From positions 1 through 64,000 of the forward strand of contig NZ_PXZL01000033.1 in NCBI RefSeq assembly GCF_003013405.1: DNA of 64,000 nucleotides, read 5' to 3'. Within the stretch, counting starts at the first letter, position 1. Every line of letters begins with the position of its first letter. Origin of the DNA: Brevibacillus formosus (GTDB lineage: Bacteria; Bacillota; Bacilli; Brevibacillales; Brevibacillaceae). The position numbers and the translations under genes are program-made. Below, piece by piece: positions 7,355 to 16,110 of the stretch. The notes below the pieces were generated by a model. That model had not been told where the DNA came from. It searched no databases and saw only the letters and a list, made by a program, of their open reading frames with translations.

Positions 7355-9028
7355 ATGATGACGACGACACAATCCGTTGAACAATTGATCCAAGCCTTTT
7401 CAGGTACCCAATTACATACAAAGGGATGGGTACAGGAAGCTGCGCTGCGCATGCTTTTGAACAACCTCAATCCTGATGTAGCTGAGCGTACAGAGGACCT
7501 GGTCGTATACGGCGGAATTGGCAAGGCGGCACGGAACTGGGAATGCTTCGATGCGATTGTCAAAACATTGCAAACGTTAGAGAGCGATGAAACACTCCTC
7601 ATCCAGTCTGGGAAGCCAGTTGCTGTATTCAAATCGCATACAGATGCGCCGCGTGTTCTGCTGGCAAACTCGAATCTGGTGCCTGCCTGGGCGAATTGGG
7701 AGCATTTCCACGAGCTGGACAAAAAGGGATTGATGATGTACGGACAAATGACAGCGGGAAGCTGGATTTACATTGGCAGCCAGGGCATCGTACAAGGGAC
7801 GTACGAGACGTTTGCAGAGCTGGCACGCCAGCATTTTGAAGGCACGCTGACCGGAACGATTACCGTCACAGCGGGCTTGGGCGGCATGGGTGGTGCGCAA
7901 CCGTTGGCCGTATCGCTCAATGGCGGTGTGAGCATCAATATCGAGGTGGACTCGACCCGTATTCAACGCAGACTGGACACGAAATACTTGGATGTGATGA
8001 CAGAGAGTCTGGATGAAGCGATCCGTTTGGCGGAAGAAGCGAAACGCGACAAAAAAGGCATTTCCATCGGTCTGTTGGGCAATGCACCCGAAGTGCTGAA
8101 TGCCATGCTGGCTCGCCATTTTATCCCGGATGTGCTGACGGACCAGACCTCCTCGCATGATCCACTCAACGGCTACATTCCCATCGGCATGTCGCTGGAG
8201 GAAGCAGCCGAACTGCGGACACGCGATCCGAAAGCGTACGAATCTCGCGCAAAAGCAAGCATCGCTGAGCACGTTCGCGCCATGCTCGCCATGCAGGAGA
8301 AAGGAGCAGTCACTTTCGACTATGGCAACAACATCAGGCAGGTGGCAAAAAACGAGGGTGTGGAGGACGCGTTCCGTTTCCCTGGCTTCGTGCCAGCTTA
8401 CATCCGTCCGCAATTTTGCGAGGGCAAGGGGCCGTTCCGCTGGGTGGCACTGTCCGGCGATCCTGAGGATATTTACAAGACAGACGAGGTTATTCTACGC
8501 GAGTTTTCCTATAACACGCATCTGTGCAACTGGATTCGCATGGCACAGGAGCGCATTCAGTTCCAGGGACTGCCTTCCCGCATTTGCTGGTTAGGCTATG
8601 GCGAGCGTGCGCGTTTTGGTCAAATCATCAATGAGATGGTGGCGCGCGGTGAGCTGTCGGCCCCTATCGTCATTGGACGTGACCATCTGGACTCCGGTTC
8701 TGTCGCTTCGCCAAACCGTGAGACGGAAGCGATGAAGGATGGCAGCGACGCGGTTGCGGACTGGCCGATTCTCAACGCCATGATCAATGCGGTTGGCGGA
8801 GCGAGCTGGGTATCTGTGCACCACGGAGGCGGAGTTGGCATGGGCTACTCTCTCCACGCCGGAATGGTCATCGTGGCAGACGGAACACCAGAAGCAGCAC
8901 GTCGTCTGGAGCGCGTCCTCACGACCGATCCAGGCATGGGTATCGTCCGACATGTGGATGCAGGATACGCCCTCGCGATTCAAACAGCCAAGGAAAAAGG
9001 CGTCAACATTCCGATGATGAAGGAGTAA
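7355..9028 (+). CDS. hutU: Urocanate hydratase
   Basis: NAD+-dependent hydratase that converts urocanate to imidazolonepropionate, the second step of histidine degradation; cytosolic. The sequence is the family throughout: [12 protein letters not shown] near the N terminus, [16 protein letters not shown] in the NAD-binding region, [15 protein letters not shown] and the C-terminal [11 protein letters not shown] segment. The length of 557 residues fits the usual ~555. An in-frame ATG at 7301 has no ribosome site; AGGTGG (7347-7352) precedes tandem ATGs at 7355 and 7358, either of which may be used. hutI follows after 5 bp. hutH and hutG are not in the window. Confidence 0.95.
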   Translation: MMTTTQSVEQLIQAFSGTQLHTKGWVQEAALRMLLNNLNPDVAERTEDLVVYGGIGKAARNWECFDAIVKTLQTLESDETLLIQSGKPVAVFKSHTDAPRVLLANSNLVPAWANWEHFHELDKKGLMMYGQMTAGSWIYIGSQGIVQGTYETFAELARQHFEGTLTGTITVTAGLGGMGGAQPLAVSLNGGVSINIEVDSTRIQRRLDTKYLDVMTESLDEAIRLAEEAKRDKKGISIGLLGNAPEVLNAMLARHFIPDVLTDQTSSHDPLNGYIPIGMSLEEAAELRTRDPKAYESRAKASIAEHVRAMLAMQEKGAVTFDYGNNIRQVAKNEGVEDAFRFPGFVPAYIRPQFCEGKGPFRWVALSGDPEDIYKTDEVILREFSYNTHLCNWIRMAQERIQFQGLPSRICWLGYGERARFGQIINEMVARGELSAPIVIGRDHLDSGSVASPNRETEAMKDGSDAVADWPILNAMINAVGGASWVSVHHGGGVGMGYSLHAGMVIVADGTPEAARRLERVLTTDPGMGIVRHVDAGYALAIQTAKEKGVNIPMMKE

Positions 9029-9033
9029 GAGCC

Positions 9034-10308
9034 ATGACAAAACCTGTATGGATTCGCCACGCCAGTCAGCTCGCCACGCTGGCTGGCGGCTCCTCTTCCC
9101 CAGTAGTTGGAGCGCAAATGAACGAGCTGTCGATCATCGAGGACGGAAGCATCTGGCTGGAGGACGGCGTTATCCAGCGTGTGGGAACAGATGAAGAGCT
9201 GGCGCTTTACTATCGAGACCGTGCGAATGAGGCGCAAATCATCGATGCTTCGGGCAAGCTGGTCACGCCAGGGCTGATCGATCCGCACACACATCTGGTG
9301 CACGCGGGCAGTCGGCAAAACGAGTTTAACATGAGGCTAAATGGTGCGACCTATATGGAGATTATGAACAATGGCGGCGGAATTCACTCGACAACCGCAG
9401 CGACCCGCGCAGCTACCCACGAAGAGCTGTTTGTCCAGAGCAAGCAGCGTCTTGACCAGTTTCTGTTGCATGGGGTCACAACCGTCGAGGCGAAAAGCGG
9501 CTACGGCCTGACATTGGAGGATGAGCTGAAGCAGCTGGAGGTCGCCAAGCAGTTGCATGAGGCACATCCCATCGACATCGTCAGCACTTTTATGGGTGCA
9601 CATGCGGTGCCGCGTGAATACAAGGAAAATCCGGATGCGTTTGTAGACGTGGTCATCGAGGAAATGATCCCAGAGGTCGCTCGACGCAAACTGGCTGTTT
9701 TTAACGATGTGTTTTGCGAAAGAGGTGTGTTCACCCCTGAGCAGTCCAGACGCATTCTTGAAGCAGGGGTCCGTCATGGGTTGCTGCCGAAGATTCATGC
9801 GGACGAAATCGAACCGTATGAAGGGGCAGAGCTGGCAGCTTCGGTTGGAGCGGTATCTGCGGATCATTTGCTGCGCGCCTCTGACAAGGGAATTGAACAG
9901 ATGGCAGAAGCGGGTGTCATCGCTGTGTTACTGCCCGGTACGGCGTTTTTCTTGATGGCAGAGTCAGCAAATGGCAGGAAAATGATTGATCGTGGCGTGG
10001 CTGTCGCGATTTCAACGGATTGCAATCCGGGCTCGTCTCCAACGGTTTCGCTCCCGCTCATCATGAATCTGGGTTGCCTGAAAATGGGGATGACGCCAGC
10101 CGAGGTATTGACGGCAGCTACGATCAATGCCGCTCACGCAATCCGCTGCGCACATGAAGTCGGCAGCCTTGAGATTGGGAAAAAAGCAGATGTCACGATT
10201 TTTGACGTTCCTGATTTCATGACCTTGCAATATCGGTATGGGATCAATCACGTAAACACGGTCATCAAAAACGGAACAATAGTCGTTGCTGAGGGCAGAC
10301 TGGCGTAA
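9034..10308 (+). CDS. hutI: Imidazolonepropionase
   Basis: Metal-dependent amidohydrolase that opens imidazolone-5-propionate to N-formimino-glutamate, the third step of histidine degradation. Visible family marks are the metal-binding HTH of DPHTHLVHAGSR, VEAKSGYGL, the HADEIEPYEGAELA metal/substrate segment and STDCNPGSSPT, which carries the late aspartate. The length of 424 residues is normal. AAGGAG lies just before the start. It is cotranscribed with hutU. Confidence 0.95.
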   Translation: MTKPVWIRHASQLATLAGGSSSPVVGAQMNELSIIEDGSIWLEDGVIQRVGTDEELALYYRDRANEAQIIDASGKLVTPGLIDPHTHLVHAGSRQNEFNMRLNGATYMEIMNNGGGIHSTTAATRAATHEELFVQSKQRLDQFLLHGVTTVEAKSGYGLTLEDELKQLEVAKQLHEAHPIDIVSTFMGAHAVPREYKENPDAFVDVVIEEMIPEVARRKLAVFNDVFCERGVFTPEQSRRILEAGVRHGLLPKIHADEIEPYEGAELAASVGAVSADHLLRASDKGIEQMAEAGVIAVLLPGTAFFLMAESANGRKMIDRGVAVAISTDCNPGSSPTVSLPLIMNLGCLKMGMTPAEVLTAATINAAHAIRCAHEVGSLEIGKKADVTIFDVPDFMTLQYRYGINHVNTVIKNGTIVVAEGRLA

Positions 10309-10380
10309 TACAAGAGAGAGCAAAAGAAAAACGGATAGTAGTGGAGGAGACCGGCTTGTCTTTGAAATGGGGGGACATGT

Positions 10381-11721
10381 ATGGGCAAAATTTCGAACAG
10401 CAATCTTGCACCTCATCCTGGTCAGCAAGCCGTATCCGCCACACATGCTTGGAAGTTTTTTGTTTTTAGCCTCATTGGCATTTTCGTCTTTTTTATTCCT
10501 GTTACCGTTAATGACACAAGCTCAATTATGCTCGATCACATCGTGACATGGGTTCGGCAAATCATGCCGGGTGCAATACCGATATATGCCTTGCTTGTGA
10601 TTGTGCTTGGGGCCATTTATCCGTTTGTGACGGGCAGTTGGAAGCAGAGCAAAGTGAATCTTGTCTTTTCTGCGCTAAAGGTCCTGGGTGTGCCTATCGC
10701 TCTGTTGATCTACTTTCAGGCGGGTCCTGCATGGCTGCTGGACAAGAATATGGGGCCATTCCTCTTCGAAAAGCTCGTGATTCCCGTAGGCATGGTGGTC
10801 CCGATCGGCTCCGTTTTCTTGGCGTTGCTGGTCGGCTACGGTCTTTTGGAATTTATCGGGGTACTGGTGCAGCCGATCATGCGCCCGATTTGGAAAACAC
10901 CTGGCCGCTCTGCGGTAGATGCAGTGGCTTCCTTTGTGGGAAGCTATTCGATTGGTCTTTTAATCACGAACCGGGTATTCAAAGAAGGCAAATATACGAT
11001 TAAAGAAGCAGCCATTATTGCAACAGGCTTTTCCACCGTATCTGCGACATTTATGATCGTGATCGCGAAAACATTGGATTTGATGAATTACTGGAACCTT
11101 TACTTCTGGGTGTCACTCGTGGTGACGTTTCTCGTAACTGCCGTGACGGTGCGTATTTGGCCGCTGTCCAGCATGAGCGATGCGTATTACGAAGACAAAG
11201 CAGATCCGGAGAAAGTGATCAAGGAAAAACGGTTACGTCAGGCGTGGGCAGAGGCAATGGAAGCGGCGGGAAAGGCGCTGCCCTTGACGCGGAACATTTG
11301 GGAGAACTTGCGGGATGGTTTCATCATGACCATGAGTATTCTCCCGTCCATCATGTCAGTCGGTTTGCTCGGGTTGGTGCTGGCTGAATTTACTCCTTTG
11401 TTTGACTGGCTGGGCTACTTGTTTTATCCGATTACATGGCTTTTGCAAATTCCAGAACCGTTACTGGCTGCAAAAGCGTCAGCGATCGAAATTGCCGAGA
11501 TGTTTTTGCCCGCGCTTCTTGTGGTAAAAGCACCTCTGGTCACCAAGTTTGTCATTGCAGTTGTCTCAGTCTCTTCCATCCTGTTCTTTTCCGCGACGAT
11601 TCCTTGCATTTTGTCTACCGAGATTCCGATTAGTATTCCAAAGCTTCTGGTGATTTGGGTAGAGCGTACGATCTTAACGCTGCTGCTGGTTACCCCGCTA
11701 GCTTTCCTGCTTCTGCCATAA
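10381..11721 (+). CDS. YjiH-family membrane protein (nucleoside-recognition/gate domains)
   Basis: A polytopic membrane protein of 446 residues with about ten hydrophobic segments and the paired gate-type domains typical of YjiH/SpoVAB-like proteins (for example SFVGSYSIGLLITNRVFKEGKYT and the IEIAEMFLPALLV region). It starts 72 bp after hutI in the same direction with no terminator between, so it is probably in the hut operon. That suggests transport of histidine, urocanate or a breakdown product, but substrate is inferred only from position; the characterised hut permease HutM is a different family. GGGGGG lies 7 bases before the ATG. Confidence 0.75.
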   Translation: MGKISNSNLAPHPGQQAVSATHAWKFFVFSLIGIFVFFIPVTVNDTSSIMLDHIVTWVRQIMPGAIPIYALLVIVLGAIYPFVTGSWKQSKVNLVFSALKVLGVPIALLIYFQAGPAWLLDKNMGPFLFEKLVIPVGMVVPIGSVFLALLVGYGLLEFIGVLVQPIMRPIWKTPGRSAVDAVASFVGSYSIGLLITNRVFKEGKYTIKEAAIIATGFSTVSATFMIVIAKTLDLMNYWNLYFWVSLVVTFLVTAVTVRIWPLSSMSDAYYEDKADPEKVIKEKRLRQAWAEAMEAAGKALPLTRNIWENLRDGFIMTMSILPSIMSVGLLGLVLAEFTPLFDWLGYLFYPITWLLQIPEPLLAAKASAIEIAEMFLPALLVVKAPLVTKFVIAVVSVSSILFFSATIPCILSTEIPISIPKLLVIWVERTILTLLLVTPLAFLLLP

Positions 11722-11793
11722 TCATGAAAGGCGAATGGACAAATATGGTATGATGGTGGCAGGTTTGAACAACAGAGGAAAGAGGGGCTAGTC

Positions 11794-12432
11794 ATGTCAG
11801 GATTCGGAATTTTCCGTGATGTTATTACGTCAGAGCAGCAACTGCGCGAAATGGTCGGAGAACCAAGTCGTCTCGTACAGAACAAGGCGATAACCCAGCT
11901 GGATGACCATAGCCGCAATTACATTGCCCAATCGCCATTTCTCATCATTGCCACAGCAGACAAAGATGGCCATTGCGATGCTTCGCCACGCGGAGATGCA
12001 CCTGGCTTTGTGCATATCATCGATGATCACCATCTCGTCATCCCTGAGCGCCCAGGAAACAAGCGGATGGACTCCATCACGAACATTTTGGTCAACCCGC
12101 ATATTGGGCTTATCTTTTTGATTCCCACACTGGAAGAGACGTTCCGCGTGAATGGCAAGGCTTGCATTATTCGCGATGAAGAAATACTCGCGAAGATGGC
12201 GGTAAACGGCAAGGCGCCAACGCTCGGGATCGGCGTAAAGGTAGAGGAGTGCTTCGTCCACTGTGCGAAGGCATTTATGCGCTCTGGTCTATGGAAGCCG
12301 GAGTCATGGCCGGCAGAGGGGACGACTCCTAATGTCGCGCAAATGCTGGCGGATCATGTGAAGCTTCCGGGTGTGACGGCAAAAGAAGTGGCAGAGGGCT
12401 TGCAAGACAGCTATACGAATCGATTGTACTAA
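11794..12432 (+). CDS. PPOX-class FMN-dependent flavoprotein (MSMEG_1061/DR_2398-like)
   Basis: A pyridoxamine-5'-phosphate-oxidase-fold protein of 212 residues. The split-barrel signature is clear: SPFLIIATADKDGHCDASPRGD, then HLVIPERPGNKRMDS, the FMN-phosphate-binding stretch, and NPHIGLIFLIP. The subfamily is annotated as probable FMN-dependent enzymes of unknown substrate, often loosely called pyridoxamine oxidases. It probably binds FMN and acts as a reductase or oxidase on a small molecule. GAGGGG precedes the start. It appears monocistronic, ending at a shared terminator against the convergent toxin-like gene. Confidence 0.82.
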   Translation: MSGFGIFRDVITSEQQLREMVGEPSRLVQNKAITQLDDHSRNYIAQSPFLIIATADKDGHCDASPRGDAPGFVHIIDDHHLVIPERPGNKRMDSITNILVNPHIGLIFLIPTLEETFRVNGKACIIRDEEILAKMAVNGKAPTLGIGVKVEECFVHCAKAFMRSGLWKPESWPAEGTTPNVAQMLADHVKLPGVTAKEVAEGLQDSYTNRLY

Positions 12433-12440
12433 GCATAGGA

Positions 12441-12482
12441 AAAACGGCAGTTCTCCCAGTTTGCTGTGGAGCCTGCCGTTTT
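12441..12482. terminator. Bidirectional terminator between the PPOX gene and the eCIS effector gene
   Basis: A perfect 10-bp stem, AAAACGGCAG (12441-12450) with CTGCCGTTTT (12473-12482), has T-runs usable in both directions between two convergent genes. Confidence 0.85.
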
Positions 12483-12486
12483 CGGT

Positions 12487-13923
12487 TTATTCAGGGATAG
12501 GGTCATCTACCAGCCACCCAGTATTGGAGCTGCCACAGTAATAGCATTCGACTGTATAAGAGGGCAAGTTCGAATAGCGTATATGTTCCGGGATTAAGAA
12601 GGTCGGGTCAGCGGTTCCGGTCCCACCGGTTGGGGTTCCTTTTGTAATGCCCCTGAAAATGACCTTGATATCATAAGCTGGCAGATTGGTCATATTGCTC
12701 AATCTGGCAGTCAGTCTGGTTTTTAGATCAACCAGCGGGGCGCTTGCTCTATTTTCAGTAGCTGTGTACGGCCAAGGGTTTTCAGGATGATACTTTTGAA
12801 TGACAATGACATACTCTTTATATCGATTCATATCCCGCCGCTTGTCTAATTGACCGATCGCTTCATGAATGCGGGAGCCAATTTGTAAATCATCATGAGA
12901 GCTGATTGTCTTGATCTCCATAGCAACACGTTTTTCCTCGTATAAAACGGTTGAATCCTCCTCATCCTCCAGCATGCGGTCTTCCTCAGGCGTGTCGTTG
13001 TGCTGCTCCTCCAAATAGGTGTAATCGATGTCAGGATCGGTGTCCTTATCCTTGCCGAAAAAGGGCGTGATATGTTCTCCGAATAGACGCTGTGCCTCCT
13101 CCAGCTCTGTATAGTTCCCCCCGGTAACCGAGAAAATATCAGAAATTTTGGCGTGCAGACTGATACCGTAACGTATTTTGTCAAAGTAGTTTTCTATGTC
13201 GTCCACTTGCTCAAAAAGCTCATTTACCGTTACTTCATCCAGGTTATTTGTTTTTTCCACATGTTTGTCCCACATTCTACGCGCATCTTTTACATCTTCA
13301 TCCCAAGTGCCTTGAATGATCGGGGATGGTACGGAACTACCAGTATCCGCCGTATCTCTACCATCCGTCATGGTACCTGCTGCTGCCAGTGACCCATAGC
13401 GATCCGCTTCCGCTTCGAGAGCAGGATCGTCATTGATCGGCAGGCTGGCATCCGGAACGTTCGCTTTTACCCGTCCTTGTCTTTGCTGGACCACATGTGT
13501 CAGCTCATGGCCGAGCAACTGCTGACCGCTTTGCGTCTCTGGCTGATACGTACCCGGAGCAAAGTGAATGTCATTCCCTTGGGCGAAGGCAACAGCCCCG
13601 ATTTGGGAGGCGACAGACGATTCTGGATGAATCTGTACGTCTGAAAAATCAGTGTGGAAAGCCTTCTCCATTTTTGCTTGGACGGAATCGGGGAGTGAAC
13701 GACCGCTGCCGGAATAGAGATTCTCCGATTTTTGCAAGGGAGTCCTCGATAACATGCGCTGGACAGCCTGATTGCCAAGAGTCTTTTGCAGAGAAAGGAT
13801 GTGGGAAGAGTGACTCGCCTTTCTTTGGACCTTATTTGGTTGGAGCATAGGCCTGGAAGCAGATGCTTTCGTTTTTTCATGGTCTGCATCCATAGACGGC
13901 TTGCTAGATTCATAGCGTCGCAT
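12487..13923 (-). CDS. eCIS cargo-like protein: DUF4157 domain plus possible PD-(D/E)xK nuclease domain
   Basis: A protein of 478 residues. Residues about 40-155 form the DUF4157/eCIS-core region (SLQKTLGNQAVQRML, then DVQIHPESSVASQIGAVAFAQGNDIHFAPG) with a zinc-protease-like HELTH at 139-143. DUF4157 is the most common marker of proteins carried by contractile injection systems. The remaining ~270 residues belong to no family I recognise. They include a strand-helix-strand run with VAMEIKT (E336, K338), HEAIGQL (Q358) and EYVIVIQ, the pattern of PD-(D/E)xK nucleases, and end with a C-x2-C pair (C460, C463). It is the last gene of the divergent cassette, 2 bp after the MORN gene. Likely cargo; the nuclease reading is inference. 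Confidence 0.78.
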   Translation of the reverse strand: MRRYESSKPSMDADHEKTKASASRPMLQPNKVQRKASHSSHILSLQKTLGNQAVQRMLSRTPLQKSENLYSGSGRSLPDSVQAKMEKAFHTDFSDVQIHPESSVASQIGAVAFAQGNDIHFAPGTYQPETQSGQQLLGHELTHVVQQRQGRVKANVPDASLPINDDPALEAEADRYGSLAAAGTMTDGRDTADTGSSVPSPIIQGTWDEDVKDARRMWDKHVEKTNNLDEVTVNELFEQVDDIENYFDKIRYGISLHAKISDIFSVTGGNYTELEEAQRLFGEHITPFFGKDKDTDPDIDYTYLEEQHNDTPEEDRMLEDEEDSTVLYEEKRVAMEIKTISSHDDLQIGSRIHEAIGQLDKRRDMNRYKEYVIVIQKYHPENPWPYTATENRASAPLVDLKTRLTARLSNMTNLPAYDIKVIFRGITKGTPTGGTGTADPTFLIPEHIRYSNLPSYTVECYYCGSSNTGWLVDDPIPE

Positions 13924-13925
13924 GA

Positions 13926-15533
13926 TTACACCCCCTCTGCTTTTGACACGTCCAATTGAACGGGTTCCGTTTGCTGTGCTTGATAGAAATAGAGATACAG
14001 ATACGGATCGACCAAATAGCTCGTAATAGCGCCAGTACGGTTAGAGTAGGTGGAGGATGTCTTGGGCAAAATGGCAGATTTGCTGTCGAGCTCGTTCCGA
14101 TCTTCTTTGACGATCGAGATGACCTGCGGGTGATATACGTGAACGGCAGTAACAATCTGCTTGCTAGGATGTCCTGGTGCTGGTTCAAGTGTAAAAGCTA
14201 TGTTCATTTCACGATACGCAAGTTTTTGCGGCGATAAGGTGGTATCCTTCGGTGTGTCATCTTCGGGCTTGCCCATAATTTCTTCCAGCTTGCTCCTGGA
14301 GATGCCGATGAATCCAGGCAAATAAATACGCCCTTCGCGGAAGTACCCCTTGTACAACGGCAAGCCTTCCTTGTCGTAGAGTACCCCTATGCCGTCGTAG
14401 GCACCTGCCCGAAATTGCCCTTGATACAACAGAGCGTCTTCAGCAGAACGAAGCTCTCCCGTTCCGTGATAATGCCCTTCGGCAAAGCCGCCTTTATACA
14501 GCGTTACGCCACTTGCATCTTTCAGCTCGCCCTGCCCGTGATACACACCCAGCAAAAAATCACCTTGATAAACGATGCTGCCACTGGTGGAGAATTTGGT
14601 TCCGGCTCCATTGAAGTGCCCATTGCGAAAATGACCTTCATACACGAGCTTGCCATCCCGATCAAAAAGACTCCCGGCCCCGTTGTATCTGCCGTCCACA
14701 AATTGCCCTTTATATTGCACGAGCCCGTTTTCGTAGTAATCAGTACCTTCGCCGCCGTAGAAGCCATTGTCAAAAAGTCCGTCATAGAGCAGCTTTCCAT
14801 CCTTCGTAAAAAGTCGGCCAGACCCGTTGTACACGCCGTTTTTAAAAGCGCCTTCGTATTTGATTGCGCCATTTGTGTACAATTCCTGACCGGCTCCATC
14901 CAGCTTCCCATTTTTGAATTCTCCCTGAAAAACGACTTGCTGGTTGTTGTACAACGCTCCCTGACCGGCGTACACGCCATTTTCAAATCCACCTTGATAG
15001 ATGAGAACGCCTTTTTGGTATCCTTTGCCGAAGCCTTGCGGAGTGCCGCTTTTGAACTCGCCGCTGTATAGAAGCTTCCCATAGTTGTCATAGAGCTCGC
15101 CTTTTCCGTCATACAGACCATCCACGAGCTGGCCAGAATAGATCATCGTGTCTTCCGGGTTGTAGATGATTGCAAGACCCGTGTCGGAAATCTGTTGATT
15201 GGGAGTTTTTAGATGAATGACGATGGGACGTTGCAAAAAGCGGTTAAGCGCATCGGGAGGATTGATGAAAAGGAAGTAGGCCAGGACAAGGAGGAATAGT
15301 CCTGTCAAAATGAGAAAGCGTTTGGCGATGTAAAAACGGCCGATATGTACGTAATCGTTGAGTGAAGTCTCTTTTTTGGTGAACAGTCCGGCAATGCCGT
15401 TCTTGATCCAATCGAGGGCTTGCTTGGGGAGGGCGGCTCCTTTTTTTATCCAATCTTGCCCCCATTTTTTGAGCGGGTGGGTAAGCGGGTCGATAATCGT
15501 TTGTTCCGTTAGCTTTTGGAGTTGTTTGTCCAT
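13926..15533 (-). CDS. Membrane-anchored MORN-repeat protein of the eCIS locus
   Basis: A protein of 535 residues. A basic N-terminal region of about 70 residues is followed by one hydrophobic helix (about 72-90), so an N-in/C-out topology is likely. Next come 11 full and one partial MORN-type repeats of ~23 residues (consensus YxGxFxxGxYxGxGxLY) from roughly residue 130 to 400, then a C-terminal domain of ~130 residues with no recognised family. GGGAGGT precedes the start. It is placed between the PAAR-like gene and the DUF4157 gene, with 2 bp to the latter. Possible roles include anchoring or docking the injection system at the membrane, or protecting the producer from the cargo: some MORN-repeat proteins (YwqK family) are annotated as antitoxins. 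Neither role is established here. Confidence 0.78.
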   Translation of the reverse strand: MDKQLQKLTEQTIIDPLTHPLKKWGQDWIKKGAALPKQALDWIKNGIAGLFTKKETSLNDYVHIGRFYIAKRFLILTGLFLLVLAYFLFINPPDALNRFLQRPIVIHLKTPNQQISDTGLAIIYNPEDTMIYSGQLVDGLYDGKGELYDNYGKLLYSGEFKSGTPQGFGKGYQKGVLIYQGGFENGVYAGQGALYNNQQVVFQGEFKNGKLDGAGQELYTNGAIKYEGAFKNGVYNGSGRLFTKDGKLLYDGLFDNGFYGGEGTDYYENGLVQYKGQFVDGRYNGAGSLFDRDGKLVYEGHFRNGHFNGAGTKFSTSGSIVYQGDFLLGVYHGQGELKDASGVTLYKGGFAEGHYHGTGELRSAEDALLYQGQFRAGAYDGIGVLYDKEGLPLYKGYFREGRIYLPGFIGISRSKLEEIMGKPEDDTPKDTTLSPQKLAYREMNIAFTLEPAPGHPSKQIVTAVHVYHPQVISIVKEDRNELDSKSAILPKTSSTYSNRTGAITSYLVDPYLYLYFYQAQQTEPVQLDVSKAEGV

Positions 15534-15552
15534 ATCGTGACCTCCCTACTTG

Positions 15553-15939
15553 TCAGGGAACTTGTATCGTCGCTTGTCCGGGGTTCGTGATCTGAATGAC
15601 GCCACCCCAGCTGCACATGAGCTTGGAGGTTTGATTGAGAGCAGGCATGTTGGCGACGAGAACAGTAGGGGAGCCAGGGACCCAAGGGGCGGCGGTGACA
15701 GGAACGCAGGGGACAGGAGTGAAAACACCCAGCTTCGCTGCTGTGGCTGCTGCGACCTGAGGGTTGGACATCGTATTACACATCCCGAATGGAAGGATGT
15801 TTACCATCGGTTTATTGTCCATAATGTTTGCGATCGGCATACTGGTTGTCACGCGATTCACCGGGAGCACCATGAGTGAACTGGGAGCAGCACCGAAGCT
15901 GCACTGTAGCATGGCTCCTCCGCAGACGAGTTGTCCCAT
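15553..15939 (-). CDS. DUF4280 PAAR-like tip protein
   Basis: A protein of 128 residues of the DUF4280 family, regarded as a PAAR-like spike-tip fold: a GQLVCGGAMLQCSFG start, a central IMDNKPMVNILPFGMCNTMSNPQVAA and a C-terminal CSWGGVIQIT. Five cysteines are present. It likely caps the spike formed by the gpV-like protein (31743-32468) and may link cargo. An ATG at 15966 would add 9 residues, but AAGGAG lies 8 bases before the ATG at 15939, which is chosen. It is the first gene of the three-gene minus-strand cassette, 19 bp before the MORN gene. No classical PAAR gene is found elsewhere in the locus. Confidence 0.8.
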   Translation of the reverse strand: MGQLVCGGAMLQCSFGAAPSSLMVLPVNRVTTSMPIANIMDNKPMVNILPFGMCNTMSNPQVAAATAAKLGVFTPVPCVPVTAAPWVPGSPTVLVANMPALNQTSKLMCSWGGVIQITNPGQATIQVP

Positions 15940-16048
15940 GAAGCCAACTCCTTTACATAAAGTCATCTGGTAAGATATTGAAAATCAATCTGTATAGTAG
16001 TATAAATGTCAAATAGAGAAGATGTATAGCGAAATTTGTAATTTTTAG

Positions 16049-16054
16049 TATAAT
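16049..16054 (+). promoter_or_regulatory. Candidate -10 box in the divergent eCIS intergenic region
   Basis: TATAAT lies at 16049-16054 in the AT-rich 171-bp gap between the two divergent eCIS transcription units. No good -35 match is seen at the right distance. Promoters in both directions must lie in this gap, but only this box stands out. Confidence 0.35.
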
Positions 16055-16110
16055 GTTGCTTGGTATCATTTTCGAAAATACGTTTTCGAGAGATGGGAGA
16101 ACCGCAAACG

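Noticed and set aside
7577-8413. A 278-residue minus-strand frame inside hutU
   Set aside because: It is antisense to a fully conserved hutU and has no family features.
14415-15071. A 218-residue plus-strand frame inside the MORN gene
   Set aside because: It is the antisense of the regular MORN repeats; its apparent periodicity mirrors them and no ribosome site precedes it.
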